64,000 bases of DNA. Source: Pseudomonas panipatensis (GTDB taxonomy: Bacteria > Pseudomonadota > Gammaproteobacteria > Pseudomonadales > Pseudomonadaceae). The DNA lies in contig NZ_FNDS01000016.1 in the NCBI RefSeq assembly GCF_900099785.1, forward strand, positions 1-64,000, given 5' to 3'. Below, piece by piece: positions 26,906-36,164 of this stretch. Numbering within the stretch: the first letter of the stretch is position 1; each line of letters starts with the position of its first letter. The notes under the pieces were generated by a model. It searched no databases. It was not told the origin of the DNA and worked only from the letters and a program-made list of their open reading frames with translations. A program made the position numbers and the translations under genes.

Positions 26906-27432
26906 ATGGGGCAAGTGGTGCGCGACAGCCGCATCACGCAGATCTACGAAGGCACTAATGGTCTCCAGGCGCTCGACCTGGTCCGCCGCAAACTGATGGC
27001 CGATGGTGGTGCCGATATAGGCGCGTTGCAGGCTGGTTTCAGCGAACTGTGCGACCGATTGGCCCGATGCGACACCGTGGCACCCAAGACGCCTACGGTG
27101 CAGGCGCTCCTCGGCAAGTGGCGCAAACTCACCGCCGAAGTACTCGTCGCGACCCCGCGTGATCCGAAGGAAATCGGCGTCATCTCGTTAGGCTACCCGC
27201 AATACGGCGCCTATGTGCTGCTAGCCCACCTCTGGTTGCAGGTCGCCGGCATAGCCCAGGCGGCGCTCGATGACGGTAGCGGCGAGGTCGATTTCTATCG
27301 CGCATAGCTGGCCAGCACCGATTTTTCTACCTACAGCGCATCCTGCCGCGCGCCAGCATGCACCGTGTGGCCCTGCTGGGAGGCGCCGGCTGCCTGATGG
27401 CGTTGGACGAAGCGCACTTCGCCTTCTGGGCG
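26906..27432 (+). pseudogene. acyl-CoA dehydrogenase, C-terminal fragment
   Basis: From MGQVVRDSRITQIYEGTNGLQALDLVRRKL the frame follows the C-terminal domain of acyl-CoA dehydrogenases (RITQIYEGTNG is the hallmark). A stop at 27305-27307 interrupts it. Similarity then resumes in a shifted frame (FYLQRILPRASMHR, LMALDEAHFAFW). The N-terminal ~400 residues are absent. It is non-functional. Confidence 0.75.
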
Positions 27433-27458
27433 TGCTCCCGCGGGAGCGCCGGGACTTC

Positions 27459-28778
27459 TCACTCCACTGTCTTATTCAGCTTGCGATAAAGAGTGCGCGG
27501 GCTAACCCTGAGAATGCGCGCCGCTGCACTCACCTCGCCGCCGACCTTTGGCATCAGCCAGGCCAGGTAGCGCGCTTCCAGGACGTCCAAGTCCACCGGT
27601 TCGCCGAGCTGGAAGTGTTCGCCGTCGGAGGGCTGGCTGGGCGGACTTAATTCCGCTTCGTTCTGGAAGTCAGCCAGGGTGATTTCGCCACTATCGGCCA
27701 TCAGACTGGCGCGTTCGATCAGGTTGCGTAGTTCACGGATGTTGCCACGATAGCGCCGCCCAGCCAGCCAGACCAGGGCGTCAGTGCTGATGCTGCGGTT
27801 CTTTTGGCGATCCACACGCTTGAGCAGGGAGCGGGCGAGCAGGGGGATGTCACTGGACCGTTCGTGCAGCGATGGTGTGCGGATGGGGAAGGTGTTGATA
27901 CGGTGATAGAGGTCACGGCGGAAACTTTCCGCTTCGACCATCTCACCGAGCGCCCGGTGGGTAGCACTAATCAGGCGAAAGTCAGCGCGCAGGGTCTCCA
28001 GACCGCCGACACGGCGGTAAGTTGCAGTTTCCAGCAAACGCAGGAGTTTCACCTGCAGCGACAGCGGCAGTTCGCCGACTTCATCCAGGAACAGGGTGCC
28101 GCCGGAGGCTGCCTCCACCAGACCGTGCTTGCGGTGGCTGGCGCCCGTGAAGGCGCCTTTTTCGTAGCCGAACAGTTCGCTCTCGAACAGGCTTTCCGTT
28201 AGGCCACCACAGTCCACTGTGACAAACGGCCCGTCGCGACGCTCACTGGCTTCATGGATGGCCTGGGCTACCAACTCCTTGCCGGTGCCGGTCTCTCCCA
28301 GCAGCAGCACCGCAGCGTCGGACGCGGCGACACGCTGGATACGCTCGAGCATTTTCCTGAAGCTTGGCGCGCGCCCTACCAGCCCGCGCGCAGCTTCCTG
28401 GCCACTGGCATGGCGCAGCACACGCATGGTTTCGACGAAATAACGAATCTGTCCGTCGCTACCATGTATCGGCATCACCTCCACGGCCACGTGCTCTTCG
28501 CCATGTGGCGTGTGGTGCAAGTGCAGGACTTTCTCCGGCGTGCCCTTCTTTTGGCAACTCCCCAGAGGGCAGGCCTCGCCTGCCTGATCGCAAGGTACCG
28601 TGAAGTGGTGGGAGACCTCGTGGCAGGTGCGTCCAATCAGCGGCCCACCGGAGGAGAACTCATCCAGATAGGCACGGTTGGCGGCGACGATGCGGTAGTC
28701 GCGGCCCATGACGATGCGAGGTTCCGGTAGGTAGTCGAGGAAGGCGACCAGTTCGCCCAGGGAAGCACTCAGGGTCAT
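27459..28778 (-). CDS. sigma-54-dependent activator with Cys-rich PAS domain
   Basis: With the start at 28778 the protein has 439 residues: a PAS domain (about 10-120), an AAA+ domain (Walker A GETGTGKE 161-168, GAFTGA 208-213, Walker B TLFLDE 228-233) and a Fis-type HTH ([23 protein letters not shown]). GAFTGA shows it works with RpoN. The PAS carries Cys52, 63, 70 and 75 ([24 protein letters not shown]), suggesting a redox, metal or heme sensor. Upstream starts at 28838 or 28916 are possible; 28778 is preferred because the palindrome at 28813 would otherwise be coding. It is divergent from the cytochrome bd operon. Confidence 0.8.
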   Translation of the reverse strand: MTLSASLGELVAFLDYLPEPRIVMGRDYRIVAANRAYLDEFSSGGPLIGRTCHEVSHHFTVPCDQAGEACPLGSCQKKGTPEKVLHLHHTPHGEEHVAVEVMPIHGSDGQIRYFVETMRVLRHASGQEAARGLVGRAPSFRKMLERIQRVAASDAAVLLLGETGTGKELVAQAIHEASERRDGPFVTVDCGGLTESLFESELFGYEKGAFTGASHRKHGLVEAASGGTLFLDEVGELPLSLQVKLLRLLETATYRRVGGLETLRADFRLISATHRALGEMVEAESFRRDLYHRINTFPIRTPSLHERSSDIPLLARSLLKRVDRQKNRSISTDALVWLAGRRYRGNIRELRNLIERASLMADSGEITLADFQNEAELSPPSQPSDGEHFQLGEPVDLDVLEARYLAWLMPKVGGEVSAAARILRVSPRTLYRKLNKTVE

Positions 28779-28812
28779 GGCGTGGTCTCTGACATATTTG
28801 TCGGAAGATTTT

Positions 28813-28824
28813 GCCATATATGGC
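28813..28824. promoter_or_regulatory. palindrome GCCATATATGGC, candidate activator site
   Basis: A 12-bp perfect palindrome about 90 bp upstream of the sigma-54 promoter, between the activator and the cyd operon. The distance suits an enhancer-binding site. It overlaps the activator's coding region if a longer start is used. Confidence 0.45.
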
Positions 28825-28910
28825 GAAAAAGACGACATGGTCACTTCGTCTGGCTGAGTGAATCTAATTATCCGATTGAAATATAAGTAGATTTTTTTAT
28901 TCCATGCTAA

Positions 28911-28926
28911 TGGCACAGCTCTTGTA
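28911..28926 (+). promoter_or_regulatory. sigma-54 (-24/-12) promoter of the cyd operon
   Basis: TGGCACAGCTCTTGTA matches TGGCAC-N5-TTGCA with one mismatch, in the direction of cydPABX. The adjacent divergent gene is a sigma-54 activator, which makes this more than a chance match. Confidence 0.8.
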
Positions 28927-28963
28927 ATGACCTATTCAGAAGTAGGAACCCTGGTTGTCCGAG

Positions 28964-29161
28964 ATGAAGGCACTGCGTCCATCCACGTCATCACTGGCTC
29001 GCGAACTGGCCCTGGTCATCGTCCTGAAAACACTATTGCTTGGCCTGCTCTGGTGGGCGTTCTTCGACGGTCAGCCCAGGCTGGCGCGGGACGTTCAGAC
29101 GATTTCCACGGGGCTACTCGACAGGGTTCCTGCTTCTTCCTTCCCCGCCCGTCCGCAATAA
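28964..29161 (+). CDS. CydP-like small membrane protein of cytochrome bd
   Basis: The 65-residue protein has a single helix, SSLARELALVIVLKTLLLGLLWWAFF, and a short polar tail. The LxREL..VI..K...L..LWW.FF pattern is that of CydP small subunits found before cydA in Pseudomonas-type bd operons. ATG at 28964 was chosen; a TTG at 28955 is also in frame. It is first in the operon, 26 bp before cydA. Confidence 0.65.
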   Translation: MKALRPSTSSLARELALVIVLKTLLLGLLWWAFFDGQPRLARDVQTISTGLLDRVPASSFPARPQ

Positions 29162-29186
29162 CGCCCCTGCAAGGAGTCTCACGCAG

Positions 29187-30773
29187 ATGCTCAGCGACCA
29201 TCTGGTGGATCTGTCACGGCTGCAATTCGCCGTGACGGCTCTGTACCATTTTCTATTCGTCCCGCTCACTCTGGGTCTGGTTTTTCTGCTGGTGATCATG
29301 GAAACCAGCTATGTCCTCACCGGCCGCCAGGTCTACAGGGACATGACCCAGTTCTGGGGCAAGTTGTTCGGCATCAATTTCGCCCTGGGCGTCACCACCG
29401 GGATCACCATGGAGTTCCAGTTCGGCACCAACTGGGCGTACTACTCTCACTATGTCGGCGACATCTTCGGCGCGCCCTTGGCCATCGAGGGCCTGATGGC
29501 GTTCTTCCTCGAATCGACCTTCATCGGTCTGTTCTTCTTCGGCTGGGAGCGCCTGTCAAAAGGGCAGCATTTGCTGGTCACTTTCCTGATGGCCCTCGGC
29601 TCGAATCTTTCAGCGCTGTGGATTCTCATCGCCAACGGCTGGATGCAGGACCCGGTAGGCGCCGAGTTCAGCTACCGGACGATGCGCATGGAGCTGACCG
29701 ACTTCTGGGCGATGGTGTTCAACCCCACGGCCCAGGCCAAATTCGTGCATACGGTATCGGCCGGCTACGTGACCGCTTCGGTCTTCGTCCTGGCGATTTC
29801 CAGTGCATACCTGCTGCGCGGACGTGACGTGGATTTCGCCAAGCGTTCGTTCCGCATCGCAGCGGCGTTCGGTTTTGCCTCGGCCTGCTCGGTGATCGTT
29901 CTCGGCGACGAATCCGGCTATACCGTCACCGCTTCGCAGCAGACCAAATTGGCGGCCATCGAGGGTATGTGGGAAACCCACCCGGCGCCAGCCCCCTTCA
30001 CGCTGTTCGCCTTGCCTGACGACGAGGCGCGCACCAACCGCTATGCGTTGCAGGTTCCTTGGCTCATGGGTCTGATTGGCACCCGTTCGATAAGCACGCA
30101 GATTCCGGGCATCCATGACATCCAGGCGAAGAACCGCCAACGCGTGCTCTCCGGTATACACGCCGTGCAGGCGCTGGAGGTGTTGCGGCGGCGGGACGCC
30201 GAGCCGGGCGCCCATGCCGAGGCTCTGGCCACCTTCAACGCGCACAAGGCCGATCTCGGTTTCGGCCTGCTGCTGAAGAAGTACATCCAGGATGTCGGCC
30301 AGGCCACGCCACAGATGATCGACCAGGCCGCGCGTGACACCATTCCCAGGGTCTTCCCGCTATTCTGGGCGTTCCGTGGCATGGTCGGCTTGGGCATGGG
30401 CCTCTTCGCCCTGTTCGCCTGCTCGCTGTACTTCAGCCTGAAGGACAGTTTCGCCGACAAGCGCTGGCTGCTGCGCTGGGCCGTGCTCTTCCTGCCGACG
30501 CCGTGGCTGGCCAGCGAACTGGGCTGGTTCGTCGCCGAATATGGCCGCCAGCCGTGGACCATATACGGCGTGCTGCCTACGCATCTTTCGGTATCCAGCC
30601 TAACCCCGGCCAGCCTGTACGGTTCGCTGGTCGGCTTCATTGGCTTCTACAGCCTGCTGCTGGTGGTAGAGATGTACCTGATGATCCGATTTGCCCGACT
30701 CGGCCCCGCCAGCCTGGGCACCGGCCGCTACAGCGGTGAACGGACCGGCGGCTTCCTGCCGGTCAACGGCTAA
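29187..30773 (+). CDS. cydA: cytochrome bd ubiquinol oxidase subunit I
   Basis: This 528-residue inner-membrane protein binds hemes b558, b595 and d and oxidises quinol. It starts MLSDHLVDLSRLQFAVTALYHFLFVPLTLG; His21 corresponds to the N-terminal heme-ligand His. Further marks are WGKLFGINFALGVTTGITMEFQFGTNW, GEAxxS-type helices and GWFVAEYGRQPW. A long Q-loop (residues about 255-390, including GLIGTRSIST and LGFGLLLKKYI) shows the E. coli bd-I type rather than the short-loop cyanide-insensitive CioA. Start is at 29187 with AGGAG upstream. Confidence 0.93.
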   Translation: MLSDHLVDLSRLQFAVTALYHFLFVPLTLGLVFLLVIMETSYVLTGRQVYRDMTQFWGKLFGINFALGVTTGITMEFQFGTNWAYYSHYVGDIFGAPLAIEGLMAFFLESTFIGLFFFGWERLSKGQHLLVTFLMALGSNLSALWILIANGWMQDPVGAEFSYRTMRMELTDFWAMVFNPTAQAKFVHTVSAGYVTASVFVLAISSAYLLRGRDVDFAKRSFRIAAAFGFASACSVIVLGDESGYTVTASQQTKLAAIEGMWETHPAPAPFTLFALPDDEARTNRYALQVPWLMGLIGTRSISTQIPGIHDIQAKNRQRVLSGIHAVQALEVLRRRDAEPGAHAEALATFNAHKADLGFGLLLKKYIQDVGQATPQMIDQAARDTIPRVFPLFWAFRGMVGLGMGLFALFACSLYFSLKDSFADKRWLLRWAVLFLPTPWLASELGWFVAEYGRQPWTIYGVLPTHLSVSSLTPASLYGSLVGFIGFYSLLLVVEMYLMIRFARLGPASLGTGRYSGERTGGFLPVNG

Positions 30774-30788
30774 ACCGAGGAGGCGAAC

Positions 30789-31925
30789 ATGATCGACTAC
30801 ATCACTCTGAAACTGATCTGGTGGGTGCTGGTTGGTGTCCTGCTGATCGGTTTCGCCATCATGGACGGTCACGACATGGGCGTTGGTACGCTGCTGCCCT
30901 TCGTCGGCCGGACCGACGCCGAGCGGCGGGTGGCGATCAACACCGTGGGGCCGCACTGGGACGGCAACCAGGTCTGGTTCATCACTGCTGGTGGCGCAAT
31001 CTTCGCTGCCTGGCCACTGGTCTACGCTACCGCTTTCTCGGGCTTCTATTGGGCCATGCTGGCGGTTCTCTGGGCGCTGTTCTTCCGTCCTGTGGGTTTC
31101 GATTACCGTTCGAAGATCGCCAATCCGCGTTGGCGCCAGACCTGGGACTGGGGATTGTTCGTCGGCGGCGCGGTGCCGCCGCTGATCTTCGGCGTGGCGT
31201 TTGGCAACCTGCTGCAGGGCGTACCCTTCCATTTCGACGAGAGTTTGCGGCCGTTCTACACCGGCAGCTTCTGGGGCCTGCTCAATCCGTTCGCGCTGCT
31301 CTGCGGCCTGGTCAGTACGGCGATGATTACCACCCATGGCGCGCATTACCTGATGCTGCGCACCGATGGCGAGGTGTTCCGTCGAGCCAGGCTCGCCGCA
31401 CTTGGCTTCGCCCCGCTGTGCCTGCTGTGCTTCATCGCCGCCGGCTTCTGGGTCGCCAGTCTGCCGGGCCAGGTGATCGTCGCTGGGGCCGACCCGACGG
31501 CGTTGCCCGATCCGTTGGCGAAGAGCGTCGCGCTGGTGGCCGGTGGCTGGATGCATAACTTCGAACTCTGGCCGTTGCTCTGGGGCGTGCCGGCTCTGGG
31601 CTGCCTGTGCCTGCTGCTTGGCCAGGTGCTGGCGGCGCTCAAGCGCCCGGGACTGGCTTTCATTGCTTCGTCCCTGGCGATGGCCGGCATCATCGCCACC
31701 GCCGGCGTCGCACTCTTCCCCTTCTTGATGCCATCGTCTACCGACCCGAATTCGGGGCTGACCGTTTGGGACGCGGTTTCCTCGCGTCTGACCTTACAGG
31801 TGATGTTGGTGGCGACGCTGATCTTCATGCCGTTGATCGTCATCTATACCAGTTGGGCCTATAAGGTTATGGCCGGTAAGGTGACCCTGGCGTTCATTCT
31901 CGACAACGACAAGAAAGCCTATTGA
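30789..31925 (+). CDS. cydB: cytochrome bd ubiquinol oxidase subunit II
   Basis: The 378-residue membrane partner of CydA begins MIDYITLKLIWWVLVGVLLIGFAIMDGHDMGVGTLLPFVGRTDAERRVAINTVGPHWDGNQVW, which is diagnostic for CydB (MDGxDMGVG, VGPxWDGNxVW). About eight helices; length is usual. It starts 15 bp after cydA with GAGGAGG, so it is clearly co-translated. Confidence 0.94.
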   Translation: MIDYITLKLIWWVLVGVLLIGFAIMDGHDMGVGTLLPFVGRTDAERRVAINTVGPHWDGNQVWFITAGGAIFAAWPLVYATAFSGFYWAMLAVLWALFFRPVGFDYRSKIANPRWRQTWDWGLFVGGAVPPLIFGVAFGNLLQGVPFHFDESLRPFYTGSFWGLLNPFALLCGLVSTAMITTHGAHYLMLRTDGEVFRRARLAALGFAPLCLLCFIAAGFWVASLPGQVIVAGADPTALPDPLAKSVALVAGGWMHNFELWPLLWGVPALGCLCLLLGQVLAALKRPGLAFIASSLAMAGIIATAGVALFPFLMPSSTDPNSGLTVWDAVSSRLTLQVMLVATLIFMPLIVIYTSWAYKVMAGKVTLAFILDNDKKAY

Positions 31926-31936
31926 GGAGGCGCGCC

Positions 31937-32296
31937 ATGACCCTTATCGCTGTCGCCAGCCAGAATGCGACAACCGTTACCGCGCATGCCGGACGCTGCC
32001 GCCGCTTCCTCCTCTTCGGTCGTCACGGACACCGGGTGCTGGATGAGATCGAACTGGCCCCAGAGCAGATACTCCAGCTCGCGTCACTGGACGAGCGTCA
32101 CCCGCTGGCGCAGATCCGCGTGCTGATCAGCCGCGGCATCGGTGAGCATTTGTCACGGAGGCTAGGCAAGCGCGGGGTCGACGTCTACCTGACCCACCTG
32201 GCGTCGCCCGAGCTGGCCGTGCGTAGCTACCTCGGTGGCGTGCCATCTTCGCTGGAACCGAGGGCCAGCCGTTGCCATTGTGGACAACCGGACTAG
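31937..32296 (+). CDS. NifX/NifB-C-like dinitrogenase-cofactor-domain protein
   Basis: The 119-residue protein resembles the single-domain NifX/NafY/MTH1175 family: LIAVASQNATTVTAHAGRCRRFLLFG at the start, HPLAQIRVLISRGIGEHLSRRLGKRGVDVYLT in the centre. These small proteins bind Fe-S/Mo cofactor precursors. No nitrogenase genes are present. Its place between cydB and cydX, 12 bp after cydB with AGGAGG, suggests a role in oxidase assembly or redox signalling instead (inference). Confidence 0.7.
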   Translation: MTLIAVASQNATTVTAHAGRCRRFLLFGRHGHRVLDEIELAPEQILQLASLDERHPLAQIRVLISRGIGEHLSRRLGKRGVDVYLTHLASPELAVRSYLGGVPSSLEPRASRCHCGQPD

Positions 32297-32306
32297 AGGA
32301 CAGATC

Positions 32307-32414
32307 ATGTGGTATTTCGCTTGGATTCTCGGACTAGGCCTGGCGCTGCTGTTGTCGGTACTCAATACCTTGTATTGCGATGCCAAGGCGCCTAACGACG
32401 AGCCTGACCGCTAA
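32307..32414 (+). CDS. cydX: CydX-type subunit of cytochrome bd
   Basis: The 35-residue single-helix protein starts MWYFAWILGLGLALLL, the signature of CydX/YbgT, the small subunit stabilising the heme pocket. It lies 10 bp after the NifX-like gene with AGAGGA upstream. It is easily missed because of its length. Confidence 0.9.
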   Translation: MWYFAWILGLGLALLLSVLNTLYCDAKAPNDEPDR

Positions 32415-32427
32415 CACCTGCCTGAGC

Positions 32428-32456
32428 ACGGCGGGGCGCATAGTGCGCTCCGCCGT
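32428..32456 (+). terminator. hairpin after cydX
   Basis: A 13-bp GC-rich stem (32428-32440 with 32444-32456, one G-U pair) with a 3-nt loop lies 14 bp after the cydX stop. No good U-run follows, so termination may be partial or Rho-assisted. Confidence 0.5.
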
Positions 32457-33714
32457 TGGTTCGCTGATTCAGACCCGTTCCCAGGCCTCGAAGGTATACG
32501 CGAGGGCGTCTGGCGTCACTGCTTGTTCGATGCAAGGCCAGGCTATTAGCGCCGATTGAAATATGACTCAAGGCAGCTTTTCACCTCAGCAATTGTGGAT
32601 ACTTAAGGATGGTCTGACGTAGTCTTAAATCTCGGCTGAGTTCAGCACCTGCCGATTTTGAAAATCGGCCAATCGATCCATAACACCCAGATCAGTCGAG
32701 CTTCCCTCTCTTTTTCGCTACCGCGAGCATCTTGCAGCAGCCATATCTCGCATTACAGACGCACCTCTCCTCTGGCGCTCAGCAAATGTCGGCTGGCCAT
32801 CCACAGATTCGACAGGGCAAACAGCGTCACAATTTGCGCGGCATTCTTGGCCAAAGGCCATTCTGATCAAGACATCGCATCGCATGATGCTTTCTTTTTA
32901 TGTTGTGCCAGCCACTCATGATTAACACTTAAATTGGCACGATGATCGGGCTCAAATAAAATATACCCCCACCACTTATCGGCATGTCAATCTTAATGAG
33001 ATGGCTGTGCTTCTTGAGAACAATCAAAACTTTATAGTTTAATATGCCTTCATAATGTGCATTGAGCAAAAGCAGCGACCTTTTGATCTTGACCAGACAG
33101 GGCAGCAAGAGCCGCTATTTTGCAATCTAATTATTGATGCTCTTTCTGTTAATGCGATTCATTGCTCTAACCCCTCAAGCCGTGCACCAATTGATTGTAG
33201 CTTGTGCAGGCGATCCTTGCTCATTTTTGGGATAAGCCATCTTAAGGTTTTCAAATCAACAAAGGACAACCTGAGATACTACCAATCTTGTTTTTCTTTA
33301 TTAGCGATGAGAGCGAAATGCCAGCAGACATCATAGATGTGCGCTCACCGGCGAAGGCATTGGGTAACGTGCCGCCCGGCTTGAACGAGTCGCCTAGCGC
33401 AAGCCAAAGTACTTGGCTATCGTGTTCTGTATTCCTATCCCTAAGCAAGGAGGCATTAACTCCAGTCGAAATCGCCGTCCCCTGATAGCAGTCGCTATCT
33501 AGGCTCATGAACTTTCTACAATCCATGTACTCATCCAGGGTCTGGGCATCATGGATCGACTCCGAAATTGGTTCTGCCGATATCAAACATGAAAGATGGC
33601 TCATTTTTGAACCACGCATCAATGTCGTCTATAATTATTCTGATAGTTAACTAGAAACACCTTATTCATTATCTTTGAAAGAAGCTAGCTTCCGAAATTA
33701 TTTTGAGCCAAATC
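32457..33714. other. 1.25-kb low-GC gap, no firm gene
   Basis: GC falls well below that of the flanking operons. Open frames at 32658-32921 (+), 33055-33336 (+) and 33251-33619 (-) have no recognisable domain, poor ribosome sites and overlapping alternatives. The minus frame (MRGSKMSHLSCLIS..., with ALGDSFKPGGTLPNAF) is the least unlikely to be coding. No repeats or RNA genes were seen. Confidence 0.4.
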
Positions 33715-34584
33715 ATGAAAATACATGCTGATGAGTTTCGTGTGCGAGAGGGAGATAATGTTTGCCTTGAAAATTGGCCGACTATAGTGGATCCACTATA
33801 CAAGTCGAGGACTCAATACGAGAAGTTCCTGAGAGCGCATGTTGAAGAACTTAGCTCGCTGCAGCAACTTCAATATGCATCCAATCGATATGCTGTCCTG
33901 CTGATTTTCCAGGCTATGGATGCTGCTGGAAAGGATGGCGCCATCAGGCACGTGATGTCAGGAGTCAATCCTCAAGGTTGCCAAGTGTTCAGTTTTCAAC
34001 ACCCCAGTGCTGCCGAACTGCAACACGACTTTCTCTGGCGCACCACACGCAATCTTCCTGAACGAGGGCGGATCGGTATCTTCAACCGATCCTATTACGA
34101 AGAGGTCCTGATCGTGCGCGTTCATCCCCATATACTCCGCGGCGAAGGAATTCCGGATCCTATCGATGACGAGAATATTTTCTGGCAGAGTCGCTACCGT
34201 TCGATCATGGATTTGGAAGCACACCTTCACTGCAATGGAACTCGTATTGTCAAATTCTTTCTCCATCTATCGAAAGAAGAGCAACGGAAGCGATTTCTGG
34301 CTCGCATTGACGAACCAGAGAAGAACTGGAAGCTCAGTCTTGCGGATATTGAGGAGCGAAAATACTGGAGTCAATATATGAGTGCATATGAAGAGTGTCT
34401 CAGCGCAACAAGTACAAGCAATGCGCCTTGGTACATCGTTCCTGCCGATGACAAGGAAAATACTAGATTAATAGTCTCTCAAATAATTATTGATACATTT
34501 AAAGGATTGAAAATGAACTATCCGCAAGCCAGTGCAGAGAGGAAGATCGAACTACTTTCATTCCGCAAAAAGCTTGAAGAGTAG
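33715..34584 (+). CDS. ppk2: PPK2-family polyphosphate kinase
   Basis: The 289-residue nucleotide kinase uses polyphosphate to phosphorylate (d)NMP or NDP. Motifs are Walker [12 protein letters not shown] (65-75), Walker [17 protein letters not shown] (~123-138) and a lid region [19 protein letters not shown]. The single-domain length fits class I/III PPK2 enzymes. ATG at 33715 was chosen over an in-frame TTG at 33703. GC is lower than in neighbouring genes, suggesting transfer. The next gene encodes a CHAD protein, a domain linked to polyphosphate binding. Confidence 0.9.
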   Translation: MKIHADEFRVREGDNVCLENWPTIVDPLYKSRTQYEKFLRAHVEELSSLQQLQYASNRYAVLLIFQAMDAAGKDGAIRHVMSGVNPQGCQVFSFQHPSAAELQHDFLWRTTRNLPERGRIGIFNRSYYEEVLIVRVHPHILRGEGIPDPIDDENIFWQSRYRSIMDLEAHLHCNGTRIVKFFLHLSKEEQRKRFLARIDEPEKNWKLSLADIEERKYWSQYMSAYEECLSATSTSNAPWYIVPADDKENTRLIVSQIIIDTFKGLKMNYPQASAERKIELLSFRKKLEE

Positions 34585-34704
34585 AAAAAGCATCCGCCAG
34601 TCTGTGCTTTATCTTTCAAAAGCCCATGCGAATGCGACTTTCGTACCCGAATGCAAAACTATAAAAAACTAAAAATACGTAGCGCTAGCCACACAGGCCA
34701 CCCG

Positions 34705-35487
34705 TCAGGTAGCTTTTAATTCCAAGAACTTGGCCAGTTCCACCGCCAAAGGGGTTATCCGCTGTTCAGCCGCTTGTAATGCTTCGCTTTTAGCTTGTGA
34801 CCAAGTAGCGATAAGCGCCTCTAGGTCAGGCTCGACCTTTGCCTTCAAACACCACTGATGGCAATCATGCCAACTCCCAAGAGAAGACTGAAGTTTCTTC
34901 AGCTCGGAAAGCAGGTGGCCAGGCAATGGGTAGAGCTCCGGATAGGCCTCTTGTGAGTAGCGGGCATGTTTGATCCTCAGTCGAATATCATGCCGATCGT
35001 GGGCCGGATCGCTCAAGGCCAGGCTCAGGCGCTGCAACTGCCTAGAGATGCTTCTTGTGGTTCGCTTTTTCAGGTGTCTGATATGAATGTAACCAATTTC
35101 ACGCCTGAAAGTATCGGGCCAATCAGCCAGCTCGGTGAAGAGCCCCCTGATTAGAGGGTTTTCATCGGCAGTTTTATACCAATAAGAAACCTTAAGGCGA
35201 CGCAACTGTGCCAACTCGATAAGGCCATGCCGCTCCAATTCCTCAGCCATTACTTCCAGATCACGGACAGGGGTGGTCATTTTTCCAACTGCTGACGTTG
35301 CCTTTTCCAGGTCAGCGGAAATGGACTTCATGCCCAAGGTCTTCAGCAGGCTGCGCAGACGGCGCTGGCCGATACGGAAATCGTGCAACGCCTCAGCGTC
35401 CGTTTCGGAGACCACTCTGGCGTATGCATGGAAAAGATCCACCTCGATGCCTATCACTCTGGCAACGACCACATCCAAGAAATCCAT
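34705..35487 (-). CDS. CHAD-domain protein
   Basis: The 260-residue protein is all alpha. The CHAD hallmark ALHDFRIGQRRLRSLLKTL (His at about 35, then RRLR) is near the N-terminus, with further basic helices (HDIRLRIKHARYSQEA, GSWHDCHQWC). CHAD domains bind polyphosphate through conserved His/Arg/Lys, so pairing with the convergent PPK2 gene 120 bp away supports a polyphosphate function. No CYTH domain is attached. Confidence 0.85.
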   Translation of the reverse strand: MDFLDVVVARVIGIEVDLFHAYARVVSETDAEALHDFRIGQRRLRSLLKTLGMKSISADLEKATSAVGKMTTPVRDLEVMAEELERHGLIELAQLRRLKVSYWYKTADENPLIRGLFTELADWPDTFRREIGYIHIRHLKKRTTRSISRQLQRLSLALSDPAHDRHDIRLRIKHARYSQEAYPELYPLPGHLLSELKKLQSSLGSWHDCHQWCLKAKVEPDLEALIATWSQAKSEALQAAEQRITPLAVELAKFLELKAT

Positions 35488-35703
35488 TCTTCATCTCCTT
35501 GCAAATCGTCGGTGCAATGTAGCTGCCTTTTTGTCTGAAAGAAGGAATTTCCTCCTTCAGACATCCGTTGATAGATCCAGCCTCTTATCTACTGCGATAA
35601 TTAACTGCAATGCCTGTATCCAACTTGGTCCGAGTTTATGCCCCTCAATGCTGAGCAAACATCCTCCGCTGAAACACTGAACGACCAGACTAGCTCAGGC
35701 CTC

Positions 35704-36060
35704 TAGCGCTTTCGCCGCCCACGTTGCCGTGAGTGGCGGCAGCGGCTGGCATTCTGGCTTGGTGCTTTGCTGGTGGGGTTGGTCGCCCTGGCGTTTGCTT
35801 GGCTGGCTGACGAGGCGTTTATCCTGTTTCGCTCCGGGCTGGCACAAGCGACGTGGCTGCCATTGCTCATCACTCCACTAGGATTTGCGCGCTCACCTGG
35901 TGCATGCAACGCTGGTTCAGTAACGCTAAAGGAAGTGGTATACCCCAGGTCATCGCTGCCATTGATCGACTATTGACCCGTTTGTCCGTCGCTACGTTCT
36001 GGCCTTTGCGGAGCCTTGGGCACTCCGGTGATTTGGAGCGAAAATTGACCTGGCTCAAGG
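35704..36060 (+). pseudogene. clcA fragment, frameshifted
   Basis: The frame reads WRQRLAFWLGALLVGLVALAFAWLADEAFILF, then TWLPLLITPLGFA, then in a shifted frame CMQRWFSNAKGSGIPQVIAAID. This parallels residues about 45-140 of the intact ClC gene at 6205-7587 (WRQRLAFWIGALLVGLVALAFAWLADQSF, RWFVEAKGSGIPQVIAALE). No start, one frameshift near 35890 and loss of the remaining 75 percent make it a relic. Upstream 35488-35703 holds nothing recognisable. Confidence 0.8.
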
Positions 36061-36164
36061 CGAAGACACTCGTCATCTTCAAGATTGGTTCTGTTTGGTG
36101 CTGAACGATCATGGGCACCATGTAGGGTTGTCAATTTACCCACAAGAAAGGGGAGGGTAATTCT

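Noticed and set aside
29187-32414. Cyanide-insensitive oxidase (CioAB) label for the oxidase genes
   Set aside because: Subunit I has the long Q-loop and the small CydX subunit typical of bd-I type enzymes, not the short-loop CioA form.
33703-33716. ANR box TTGAGCCAAATCAT before the PPK2 gene
   Set aside because: Two mismatches at conserved positions, and it overlaps the probable ribosome-binding and start region.
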